A stretch of 9,675 nucleotides of DNA from CF-113 sp035308345 (lineage in GTDB: Bacteria; Chloroflexota; Ktedonobacteria; Ktedonobacterales; Ktedonobacteraceae). Shown here in pieces: positions 1 through 6,267 of this stretch (position 1 is its first letter; the number at the start of each line of letters is the position of its first letter). The stretch covers positions 1 through 9,675 of the forward strand of contig DATGGW010000027.1 in the NCBI GenBank assembly GCA_035308345.1, read 5' to 3'. A program made the translations under genes and the position numbers. The notes under the pieces were generated by a model. It was given only the letters and a program-made list of their open reading frames with translations, made no database searches and had not been told where the DNA came from.

Positions 1-326
1 GAGTCTCGTGTTCACAAGCTGCAACAGTTCTTGTTGCACATCAGCACATCGGGCATCAGTTGCGTCTATCAGTAATGTCTTTGCCTCAGTCAGAGGAACT
101 CCCAGGTAGCGGATACGACGCATTAAGATGAGGCGGTTCACATCGGCCATGCTGTAGCGACGGTACGAATTTGCACCACGCAATGGAGAGGGTAATAAAC
201 CAATACTTTCATAATAGCAAATAGTCTTTGCGTTTATCCCTGTCAGGTGGGCTACTTGGCTAAGGTCAACTCTTCTGAGGAAGCTGGAACACGTTGCTTA
301 TTATCTGGTGTTATGTCTATCTTCAT
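1..326 (-). CDS. MerR-family transcriptional regulator, partial at window edge, apparent N-terminal frameshift
   Basis: A MerR-type winged-helix DNA-binding domain is read from about 297 down to 1. It contains DLSQVAHLTGINAKTICYYE, then IGLLPSP, YRRYSMADVNRL, RRIRYLGVPLTEAKTLL and the start of the dimerisation helix. The segment ARCADVQQELLQL aligns by eye with the Zn/Hg/Cu-sensing branch, where this cysteine is the first metal ligand (ZntR/MerR type). The rest of the metal site lies beyond the window. This frame has an in-frame TAA at 298-300 and no ATG, GTG or TTG before the HTH. A well-formed start (AGGAGG at 338-343, ATG at 324-326) opens MKIDITPDNKQRVPASSEELTLAK and stops, in the neighbouring frame. 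A -1 shift around 265-280 would join the two. The usually conserved Arg before YYE is Cys here, so the gene may be decaying. A sequencing error is equally possible. The family call is firm; integrity is not. Confidence 0.7.
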
Positions 327-535
327 CTCTCTTCGTACCTCCTGAAAAGAACTATACACCTTCCCATCGCTGGAAGGTCAAGGCATTCAGAAAGCAAATA
401 GCAACGACTCGAAATATTTCTCATGTCGCAGAATGCACAAATCCCGACACCAGCCTCACAACCGCTTAAATGCCCGAACAATCCCTCAAAAAAGTAGCCC
501 ATAGGAAACAGCAGCAGGCACAGCAGACCACCCAT
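323..535 (-). CDS. Small cysteine-rich ORF with hydrophobic N-terminus, doubtful
   Basis: This 70-codon reading frame starts MGGLLCLLLFPMGYFFEGLFG, which could be one membrane helix. A cysteine-rich stretch follows (GCEAGVGICAFCDM). Its TGA overlaps the ATG of the MerR reading frame (ATGA), an arrangement typical of translational coupling. Against it, no Shine-Dalgarno sequence precedes its ATG. A much better ribosome site (AGGAGG near 591-596 with two ATGs downstream) opens a different frame that stops after 30 codons. I recognise no family. It may be chance, or a decayed upstream gene. Confidence 0.18.
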   Translation of the reverse strand: MGGLLCLLLFPMGYFFEGLFGHLSGCEAGVGICAFCDMRNISSRCYLLSECLDLPAMGRCIVLFRRYEER

Positions 536-633
536 CGTAGACAGGGCTCATAGTGCTCTGGCACTTTTCCCCCATCATACAGAATTATTACCTCCTGTAT
601 TCTCAAGCAAAGTACACATCTCGCAACCACAAC

Positions 634-662
634 GAACTCGGCAGCAGTTCACTACCGAGTTC
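634..662 (-). terminator. Inverted repeat downstream of the SnoaL-like gene, possible terminator
   Basis: GAACTCGG (634-641) and CCGAGTTC (655-662) form a perfect 8-bp stem with a 13-nt loop. It lies 35 bases past the stop codon of the SnoaL-like gene. In the minus direction the stem is followed by a G/T-rich stretch rather than a clean U-tract, so termination would be weak. Confidence 0.4.
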
Positions 663-696
663 CTCGACTGTCAAATGGAAAGGGCGAAAGAGCTTA

Positions 697-1134
697 CTAA
701 CTAGCTTGCCCTGGCGCAGGTACAGCGCCCAGTTGTTGTAACATGCCGAGATTGTCGAAGTTCGTCCACGTCTGGACGACCTTGCCGTCAACTATGCGGA
801 TGATCGTGATCCCCGTGATGGTCGCAGACTTATGAGTCGCAGGCAAGCCAAATAAACTTCCGGTATTGGTGCCATGTGAAGTCCAGCGAGTTACCACCAT
901 CTCCCCTTCGGCAACCTGATCCTCAATCGTGGTGCGTAAATCGGGAAAGGCTGCGAAGTAGGCCGAGCCGAAGAGTTTGAACCCTTCTAGGCCAGATGGC
1001 AATCCAGGAGGGCTGCCAGGATTGTAGCGAACATGGCTGGCAGCCATAAGCTCATCAGCTACTGCCAGGTTCTTCTGATCCCAGATCTCCTGAATGAAAC
1101 GACGAGCGAGCGCCTTGTTGTCTTCGGTTGACAT
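697..1134 (-). CDS. SnoaL-like ester cyclase / NTF2-fold protein
   Basis: The 145-residue protein matches the SnoaL-like polyketide cyclase/ester cyclase family in length and layout. An N-terminal helical part (NKALARRFIQEIWDQKNL) is followed by FPDLRTTIEDQV (residues 63-74), EGEMVVTRW (76-84), a GT-x-TG turn (88-92), the strand RIVDGKVVQTW (113-123), Asp127 and LQQLG (132-136). These are the usual family landmarks. The fold is a small cone-shaped alpha+beta barrel that encloses a hydrophobic substrate. Some members close polyketide rings by aldol chemistry, but most stand-alone bacterial members have no known substrate. No polyketide genes are nearby, so the reaction cannot be named. The start is supported by AGGAG about 8 bases upstream. 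The protein has no signal peptide and is probably cytoplasmic. It seems to be transcribed alone, from the 1135-1485 gap. Confidence 0.85.
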   Translation of the reverse strand: MSTEDNKALARRFIQEIWDQKNLAVADELMAASHVRYNPGSPPGLPSGLEGFKLFGSAYFAAFPDLRTTIEDQVAEGEMVVTRWTSHGTNTGSLFGLPATHKSATITGITIIRIVDGKVVQTWTNFDNLGMLQQLGAVPAPGQAS

Positions 1135-1485
1135 CGTAACTACTCCTTTCTGTGTGTTGCATCCTTTTTAGAAAGCATGATACGAAACTGAGAGAGACAA
1201 TGGGAGTTGACAAAAAACGACGTGACGAGCAGAGATCGCGGTATCTATCAGCGAGTATACTTGAAAACCACAACCTATACAACAAACGAACCGTTTTCTC
1301 TTGCGCCGCTGTGGTTTCTGATCTTCCTGCTTACTTGTGGGCATACATGAGAACACAAGGGGGGCGCAGCACTCAAAATCTCCCTCCTGCTCAGTTGGAG
1401 AAGTGGGGCCACACCACTTTCTGTGGTATGCTTTTTCCTGGAATAATATCAAATGGAGAACCGTCGAAAAGATCAGGGAGAAGAT
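1135..1485. other. Intergenic region between divergent genes, no gene seen
   Basis: This gap must hold promoters for the leftward SnoaL-like gene and the rightward phosphofructokinase gene. I see no convincing pair of -35/-10 boxes. Candidates are a rightward TAATAT at 1444-1449 with a poor -35, and a leftward TATCAT -10 near 1179-1184 with a weak -35. A TTGACA at 1207-1212 has no matching -10. Short alternative stems (ACCAC/GTGGT at 1413-1427, AGTGG/CCACT at 1402-1418) precede a T-run at 1432-1436. Open frames across the gap lack ribosome sites and family resemblance. Confidence 0.5.
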
Positions 1486-2700
1486 ATGCCAGCACAGATC
1501 ACCAAACCCATACACGCCCTCGGCGTCTTGACGGGCGGCGGCGACGTACCGGGACTGAACGCAGCTATAAAGGCGCTTGTCTACCGCGCCTCATCAATGG
1601 ATATCTCCATCACCGGCTTACGCGCCGGGTGGGCAGGCATCACTTTTATCGACCGCTCGCGCAGTCGCGACGAACTTATCTTCGATCCAAATATACCGCA
1701 GACCTGGGAAAACAACTATCTCATGCCCCTCAACCGGCTGAATACGCGCACCATCGACAGGATGGGCGGCACCATCCTGCAATCCACGCGTACTAACCCG
1801 GCGCGCATAAGGGTGGGAGATTTACCGTCGCACCTCGCGAGGTATAGACAGGGACACACGCCCGATGAGCGCGTTGACCTGACTGAGGAAGTACTGAACA
1901 ACCTGGATTTTCTGGGATTGGACGGCCTGGTTGTTATCGGCGGAGACGACACATTGAGTTACGGCGCTGTGCTCTCTGCCAGAGGCGTACCCGTGTGGGG
2001 CATTCCTAAGACAATGGATAACGACGTGCCGGGCACCGAATACTGCATTGGCTTTCAAACGGCCATCAGCCGGGCAGCGGAATTTATCAATCGCATTCGC
2101 TCGACGGCAGGGTCGCACAGCGAAACCGTGCTCTTCCGCATGTTCGGGCGCGATGCAGGTTTCACCGCGCTCGAAACAGCCGTTGTTACCTGGGCGGACC
2201 GCTGCCTGATTCCAGAGGTTCCCTCAGACATCGACACGCTGACCGGGCTTGTGCTTGAGGACCGGCGCAACCCACGCAACTACTCGACCATTGTGCTTTC
2301 CGAAGGCGCGAATCTGGGCGTGCCGCTGCCAGAAACCGGGCAGCCGGATGCCTACGGGCATCGTAAAAAAGCCAACATCGCCGAGTTCCTGGCAGATCAA
2401 CTCGCTTCGCGCCTGCCTGGTATTCGCTTTTTGCCCATAGACCTGACCTATTTTTTGCGCAGCGGCGAGCCAGAGGTGTACGACAAACACATGGCGATCT
2501 ACTACTCTAACGTGGTAATGAGCCTGGTTGAACAAGGAACGCACGGCGTCATCGCGGCTTATCGCGACGGAGCATTCATCTTCACCGATATTCCTGGCAA
2601 GAATTGGCCCGCGCGCCGTGTGAATCCCGCCGACTATCACCCGACGCGCTACCGCCCGCGCTTCGAGCATATCACAGGAGTGTATCGACCGCAGGGATAA
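1486..2700 (+). CDS. 6-phosphofructokinase, PPi-type donor-site residues
   Basis: This 404-residue protein of the PFKA superfamily converts fructose 6-phosphate to fructose 1,6-bisphosphate in glycolysis. Visible landmarks are the donor loop GVLTGGGDVPGLNAAI (13-28), GGTILQSTRTNP (94-105), VIGGDDTLSYG (150-160), the catalytic GIPKTMDNDVPG (172-183), FGRDAGFTA (220-228), ADRCLIPE (237-244) and a C-terminal block beginning YFLRSGEPEVYD. In this family Gly at the second D of GGDD and at the K of PKT marks ATP enzymes. Asp and Lys there mark pyrophosphate-dependent ones, and this protein has both, so a reversible PPi-dependent reaction is predicted. The start at 1486 is preferred because GGGAG lies 5 bases upstream; an in-frame ATG at 1453 has no good ribosome site. 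At 404 residues it is longer than the compact ATP enzymes (about 320). It is cytoplasmic and converges with the next gene. Confidence 0.9.
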   Translation: MPAQITKPIHALGVLTGGGDVPGLNAAIKALVYRASSMDISITGLRAGWAGITFIDRSRSRDELIFDPNIPQTWENNYLMPLNRLNTRTIDRMGGTILQSTRTNPARIRVGDLPSHLARYRQGHTPDERVDLTEEVLNNLDFLGLDGLVVIGGDDTLSYGAVLSARGVPVWGIPKTMDNDVPGTEYCIGFQTAISRAAEFINRIRSTAGSHSETVLFRMFGRDAGFTALETAVVTWADRCLIPEVPSDIDTLTGLVLEDRRNPRNYSTIVLSEGANLGVPLPETGQPDAYGHRKKANIAEFLADQLASRLPGIRFLPIDLTYFLRSGEPEVYDKHMAIYYSNVVMSLVEQGTHGVIAAYRDGAFIFTDIPGKNWPARRVNPADYHPTRYRPRFEHITGVYRPQG

Positions 2701-2706
2701 GGCACA

Positions 2707-2734
2707 CCTATCGTTGTACGCGCTTCAACGATGG
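2707..2734. terminator. Hairpin between convergent genes
   Basis: ATCGTTG (2710-2716) pairs perfectly with CAACGAT (2726-2732) across a 9-nt loop. Two more G-C pairs outside it are separated by one bulged base. It fills the 35-base gap between the phosphofructokinase stop and the stop of the leftward membrane-protein gene, so it could end transcripts from either side. No U-tract follows on either strand. Confidence 0.4.
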
Positions 2735-2735
2735 C

Positions 2736-3674
2736 TCAGGCATCTTTCTCATATTTTATCAGCCGCATCACTCCCAGCAGTATACACAACAACGCCACCT
2801 GTGAATAAAAGAAGCTTGCTTCTCTATTTGAGAACTTAACTGAAGTACTCAGCACCACATGTGCGAGGAAAAAGTTGTTAGCATTGACGCCTCCATTTGC
2901 AATATTCAGGAGCAGCAGGATAATTGGGACAACCCCGAAAAGAAAGGTCGGGCCTGGAGCAGCGCGCCAGCATGATGGGCGTATCCACCACACCAGCGCG
3001 CTCAGCATCAATGCGACAGTAGCAATACTATTTTCTAGCCCGTACAACGATCGATTTGACCATAGCAAAAACAGGGGTGCGAGCAGCGCTACTCCAATCA
3101 GGGGAGCCAGGCCAAGAAACCAGGCATCCCAGCGATCCGAAGGTAAACGATCTACAGATAGGCAAATATAAAAGCCAAGAAGCGCCAGGCAAGTAACCAC
3201 GTTTACATCAGCCAGTATTGATATTTTGGACATGTCAGGTATGTCTTGAATTAGCAGGTTGATAGCCATAAAAATTGTCCATATCAGGCCAAATATCGCT
3301 CCATAAAGTATCCAGCGCGAGCTAACCACCATCAGCAGGAGTATCAAGCAAAATCCAATCAGGACTATGTGTCCCAGAAAAACCCACTCTCCTGTAATCC
3401 AGTTTACCAACCAGGCCTGCGTAAAGATGCTTTCCAGGCTTAATCCAGGCACAAGCGTCAAAACAAATAGAATGATAAAGCGCGGCGTCCAGATCACCAG
3501 CGGTGCAGGGCCTGTTTCCCCATCTGTGGGTACAGCCATCACACCTGCCTCGTCCTGCTGGTCGATCACGAGCGGCGGCATCTCAGCCTGGTCGCCATCC
3601 TGCCGCGCGGCGTGTTCCAGGACGTGTTCTACTAATGGAATGCTTTGATCTGTACCGGCCTGCTCTGAATCCAT
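2736..3674 (-). CDS. Multi-pass integral membrane protein of unknown function
   Basis: The 312-residue protein has a hydrophilic, acidic N-terminal segment of about 60 residues, then roughly eight predicted membrane helices: about 62-78, 97-117, 121-142, 155-174, 184-206, 215-232, 242-260 and 287-305, with a weaker hydrophobic stretch at 266-279. It ends in a short basic/acidic tail (RLIKYEKDA). I recognise no family signature or catalytic motif. The frame stays open upstream to 3944, but that part overlaps the glycosyltransferase gene and is Cys/Arg-rich shadow sequence. The ATG at 3674 begins a sensible soluble leader. Its ribosome site is weak (GGGCAG); an in-frame GTG at 3689 is the alternative. 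It lies 106 bases after the glycosyltransferase on the same strand and may share its transcript. A helper in lipid or glycan handling is conceivable, but only from context. Confidence 0.7.
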   Translation of the reverse strand: MDSEQAGTDQSIPLVEHVLEHAARQDGDQAEMPPLVIDQQDEAGVMAVPTDGETGPAPLVIWTPRFIILFVLTLVPGLSLESIFTQAWLVNWITGEWVFLGHIVLIGFCLILLLMVVSSRWILYGAIFGLIWTIFMAINLLIQDIPDMSKISILADVNVVTCLALLGFYICLSVDRLPSDRWDAWFLGLAPLIGVALLAPLFLLWSNRSLYGLENSIATVALMLSALVWWIRPSCWRAAPGPTFLFGVVPIILLLLNIANGGVNANNFFLAHVVLSTSVKFSNREASFFYSQVALLCILLGVMRLIKYEKDA

Positions 3675-3780
3675 GCAAACTGCCCACACATTGATATTGA
3701 TTGTTATTAACGATGGAACCCTCGCGAAACATCTTACACCATCAGGGACATTTGAGCAATCGCTCTGCGTACTGGCACCC

Positions 3781-4464
3781 TCAGCGCACATCCAGGTATT
3801 TGCGCTGCAAGCGCTCTGGCGAGACGCCAAATTTGTAGAGCGCGCGCAGGTACCACATGAAAAGCACGCTGCGCGCCAGGCCAACTTTCTGATGGCGTCT
3901 CGCCGAGGTCGTGACATACTGGGGCAACAGCACCACCCTGCCAATTTTGCGCAGGCGCGCCCTGATTTCCAGGTCTTCCATCAAAGCCATATCGGGGAAA
4001 CCGCCGATGGCCCTGAAGCTGTCGGCGCGCACGAAATACCCCTGGTCGCCCGTGAAAATGCCCTGCCAACGCGAGCGCAGATTCGTAGCATTCGCAACCA
4101 ATCGATACGCCAGCCTGTCACAGTTAAAACACAGGCGAAATGCGCCGCCCACAACTCCAGGCGAAGCGCAGGCATGTTCAATCGCCATAAAAGCATCATC
4201 CGGCAGCATGGTATCGGCATGCAGGAAGATAAACATGTCACCTGTGGCCACAGCCGCGCCATTGTTCATCTGCGCAGCTCGTCCGCGCTGCGAATGCACG
4301 ACGCGCCCAAAACGCAGCCCGATGGCGACAGTCTGATCCACACTGCCTCCATCTACCAACAGCAATTCGCAATCATGCACGGCGCATACCCGTGCCAGAC
4401 GACAAAGTTGCTGTTCAAGCACCGCCTCTTCGTTCAGCACAGGCATGATGATCGAGAAACGCAT
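3781..4464 (-). CDS. Family-2 glycosyltransferase, rSAM/selenodomain-associated type
   Basis: The 227-residue GT-A fold protein opens with the nucleotide-sugar strand FSIIMPVLNEE (3-13) and LLLVDGGSVDQT (34-45). It follows the pattern of the subfamily called rSAM/selenodomain-associated transferase 2 (TIGR04283): GRAAQMNNGA (61-70), FLHADTMLP (80-88, with the metal-binding acidic site), TGDQGYFVR (138-146), GGFPDMALMEDLEI (154-167, with the likely catalytic acid), TSARRHQKVG (186-195) and the MWYLRALY helix (203-210). It has no membrane helix, so it is probably a cytoplasmic or membrane-associated enzyme transferring a sugar from a nucleotide donor. The acceptor is unknown. The start is supported by AGGAGA about 7 bases before the ATG. 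Upstream on the same strand, across a repeat element, is a radical SAM gene, which fits the naming of the subfamily. The radical SAM partner here is of a different type from ArsS. Confidence 0.9.
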   Translation of the reverse strand: MRFSIIMPVLNEEAVLEQQLCRLARVCAVHDCELLLVDGGSVDQTVAIGLRFGRVVHSQRGRAAQMNNGAAVATGDMFIFLHADTMLPDDAFMAIEHACASPGVVGGAFRLCFNCDRLAYRLVANATNLRSRWQGIFTGDQGYFVRADSFRAIGGFPDMALMEDLEIRARLRKIGRVVLLPQYVTTSARRHQKVGLARSVLFMWYLRALYKFGVSPERLQRKYLDVR

Positions 4465-4503
4465 CTGGGGTCTCCTGAATTACATCTTTGAGAAATGTGA
4501 GTA

Positions 4504-4622
4504 CCAGGGTGACCGCAAGGGTCCCACCCCTACAATGAACGCTCTCAGCAAGTCGAATGCATAGTCATTGTAAGGGCGGGAGTGGAGCGGATGTGGAGCG
4601 GAGACCCTTGCGGTCGCCCTGG
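4504..4622. repeat. 119-bp nested inverted-repeat element (MITE/REP-like)
   Basis: The outer arms 4504-4523 (CCAGGGTGACCGCAAGGGTC) and 4603-4622 are complementary over 20 bp with one mismatch. Inner arms 4523-4538 and 4565-4580 (CCTACAATGA against TCATTGTAAGG at the core) match at 14 of 16. The loop is about 26 nt. The right arm also holds a tandem duplication of TGGAGCGGA (about 4583-4602), which leaves it longer than the left arm. The outer arm recurs at 8733-8759. It occupies most of the gap between the radical SAM stop and the glycosyltransferase ribosome site, and as RNA it could form a large hairpin that damps read-through. It has no coding capacity. Confidence 0.8.
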
Positions 4623-4647
4623 AGGTTGTCTGTCACATTCGTCCAGG

Positions 4648-6102
4648 TTATATTGTCAAAGTTTTTATAGAGCGCCGTGTGGGCAACGGCACAAAGGCGC
4701 TCTCCTGGGCGTGCGGCTGTGCCGGGCGCATCCTGGCATTGAGGGCGCAGAACGACATTACCCCCCGCGGCGAGGCATTGTGGAAGCAGCAGCGTTCGAC
4801 GCGGCTCATGTCAATATCGCTCTCGTCCATGAACGGCTTGACGAAGAGCGTCAACGTCTTGCGGCTGGTCCAGAACGACGGGTCGGTGCCGATGTGCGGC
4901 CACAAAGTCTTCATTAGTTTGAGACTCCCGCCAATGTTGGTGACGATTTGCGGCAGAATGGCGGCTCGCCCGCGTGTCAGCATACGCAGCGTCATATTCG
5001 GGCGCGGCCCCATCACGTCCATGAACTCCCTGAGCGTAAAACTGGGGGCGATAGGTTTGTAACCCTCTTTAGTGTATTTGAGCAGCGAGAAGGCATTGCA
5101 AAGCGGCGAACCTTCGCCAACCGGGAAGAATAAATCCTGCGAGAAACCCGTCTGCTCCTCGATCAGTTTGAGAATTTCGGGCATGCGCAGCTTACGCGGC
5201 ACGCGAGCTTCCCGCGAGGCGCGGCCATCGCTATTGCCATCGCCGGTGATATATGCATCGCTATTGTCAACCTCGAAACGCCCGAATGGGGTAGCAGCCT
5301 GAAACGCAATGGCGCACACAGTATCGGGATGTTGCCAGGCGAAGTGAATGATCTGCTGCACCTGGTCGGTGTTCAAACCATCATAAAGCGAAACGGCCAG
5401 CGTCGAGGGCAGCTTGACACGCTCAAGGGCCGCCACAGCCTTGACGCGCACATCCCACAAATCTTCACCGCGCAATTTCTGAATATCCTCCGGGCGCGTG
5501 CTGTCGAATTGCAGGTAAACCGAGGTGAAGCCCCATTTGACCAGCTTTTCGGCAAAATCAGCTTCGCGTGCCAGGCGAATACCGTTGCTCACCATCTCAA
5601 GCTGACCAAACCCCTTGCGTTTGACTATAGCCGCGATTTGATCCAGGTCCTTGCGCACAGAAGGCTCGCCGCCGGAGATTTGCAGCGAGATACCCTTACC
5701 CTCGACGGCGATCAGTTGATCGAGGCGGGTTTCGATCTCTTCCAGCGAGTAATCGCGCTCAGATGGGCTGGAATAGGCATAACACATAGGGCAGGTAAGG
5801 TTACAGCGTTCGGTTACCTCCAGAATTACCAACCCCGCCGGCTTGCGCAGTGGAAAAGGAGAAAGGCCCCTGGAAATATCAGTATCGCCACCATCGCTGT
5901 AGCGCGCTATCATGACTTTCTCTACATCAAACGACTTACGGTAAAACGCCGCGTGAAAACCCAGGTCGGTATCGACGACCCCATGAGTGGAACACCTGCG
6001 CGTGAAAAACACTTGCTCGTGCTCGCGTACTTCGTAGGTTGCCGGGACAATCTCGCCACAGGTGGAACAAATACTGCGTGTGTGCTTGAGGATTTCGGCC
6101 AA
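4648..6102 (-). CDS. Radical SAM protein, tetraether synthase (Tes/MJ0619)-like
   Basis: Numbered from the TTG at 6102, the 484-residue protein has an N-terminal metal-site motif SICSTC (Cys12, Cys15) with RRCSTHG (Cys37). The radical SAM core follows with ERCNLTCPMCYA (Cys100, 104, 107, a CX3CX2C cluster) and SGGEPSVRKDL (from 143). Next come EMVSNGIRLA, YLQFDS and a Cys-bearing tail: PLCNAFS (Cys335), RVERCCFHNASP (Cys438/439) and MSFCALN (Cys452). This order matches the MJ0619/Tes family, whose archaeal member joins lipid tails through carbon-carbon bonds using several Fe-S clusters plus a rubredoxin-like iron. Bacterial relatives are suspected in membrane-spanning lipid synthesis. The substrate here is not proven. 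The frame extends to a TTG at 6156, but that lies upstream of the expected transcript start. The 6102 TTG follows AAAAGAG at 7 bases. A tandem duplication lies in the middle (5226-5266). Confidence 0.85.
   Translation of the reverse strand: MAEILKHTRSICSTCGEIVPATYEVREHEQVFFTRRCSTHGVVDTDLGFHAAFYRKSFDVEKVMIARYSDGGDTDISRGLSPFPLRKPAGLVILEVTERCNLTCPMCYAYSSPSERDYSLEEIETRLDQLIAVEGKGISLQISGGEPSVRKDLDQIAAIVKRKGFGQLEMVSNGIRLAREADFAEKLVKWGFTSVYLQFDSTRPEDIQKLRGEDLWDVRVKAVAALERVKLPSTLAVSLYDGLNTDQVQQIIHFAWQHPDTVCAIAFQAATPFGRFEVDNSDAYITGDGNSDGRASREARVPRKLRMPEILKLIEEQTGFSQDLFFPVGEGSPLCNAFSLLKYTKEGYKPIAPSFTLREFMDVMGPRPNMTLRMLTRGRAAILPQIVTNIGGSLKLMKTLWPHIGTDPSFWTSRKTLTLFVKPFMDESDIDMSRVERCCFHNASPRGVMSFCALNARMRPAQPHAQESAFVPLPTRRSIKTLTI
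5226..5266. repeat. 30-bp-period direct repeat inside the radical SAM gene
   Basis: CATCGCTATTG occurs at 5226-5236 and again at 5256-5266, exactly 30 bases apart, so the reading frame is kept. In the protein this gives two NSD-containing segments (DNSDAYITGDG then NSDGRASREARVP) in a polar, low-complexity insert. The insert lies between the FGRF segment and the RMPEILKLIEEQTG helix. It looks like a loop expansion rather than a conserved element. Confidence 0.6.
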
Positions 6103-6145
6103 GTTAATACTCTTTTCGTGATTGACACCAAAGATGATGAATTGT

Positions 6146-6174
6146 ATTATACCCAATCTTTTCTCAAAAAGAAA
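6146..6174 (-). promoter_or_regulatory. Candidate sigma-70 promoter of the radical SAM gene
   Basis: A perfect -10 box TATAAT reads on the minus strand at 6146-6151. At 17 bases spacing the -35 is a poor TTTCTT (6169-6174). It sits directly after the terminator of the preceding gene, where a new promoter is needed. The predicted start near 6139 leaves a leader of about 37 bases to the TTG at 6102. Confidence 0.5.
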
Positions 6175-6185
6175 TCATTGCTTGT

Positions 6186-6234
6186 AGAATAAAACACCTC
6201 GGAAAGCAGGTTCTTTCTTGCTTTCCGAGGTGTT
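6186..6234 (-). terminator. Rho-independent terminator of the MscS-like gene
   Basis: AACACCTCGGAAAGCA (6193-6208) and its exact complement (6219-6234) form a perfect 16-bp stem with a 10-nt loop. On the minus strand the 3' arm runs into GTTTTATTCT. It begins 34 bases after the stop codon of the MscS-like gene and separates it from the radical SAM promoter. Confidence 0.9.
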
Positions 6235-6267
6235 GCCAACGCCATCAATCTCCCCAAAGACTGACGG

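Noticed and set aside
1207..1234. Promoter starting from TTGACA at 1207-1212
   Set aside because: No acceptable -10 box occurs at 16-18 bases.
1453..1485. Earlier ATG for the phosphofructokinase gene
   Set aside because: It has no ribosome site; the 11 extra residues are polar and fall outside the fold, while the ATG at 1486 has GGGAG at good spacing.
1152..1796. 214-codon plus-strand frame crossing into the phosphofructokinase gene
   Set aside because: It has no ribosome site and no domain, and its 3' half overlaps the kinase in a different frame.
3675..3944. N-terminal extension of the membrane protein gene
   Set aside because: It overlaps the glycosyltransferase coding region in another frame, is rich in Cys/Arg/Trp, and the ATG at 3674 gives a sensible protein.
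3673..4491. 272-codon open frame on the plus strand
   Set aside because: It lies opposite the glycosyltransferase gene, whose motifs are unambiguous. The composition (His/Gln/Arg-rich) is typical of a shadow.
6103..6156. Upstream TTG start for the radical SAM gene
   Set aside because: It lies upstream of the transcript start expected from the TATAAT at 6146-6151 and lacks a correctly spaced ribosome site.
5329..6192. 287-codon open frame on the plus strand
   Set aside because: It is antisense to the radical SAM gene, lacks family motifs, and the minus-strand frame has all expected cysteine motifs.
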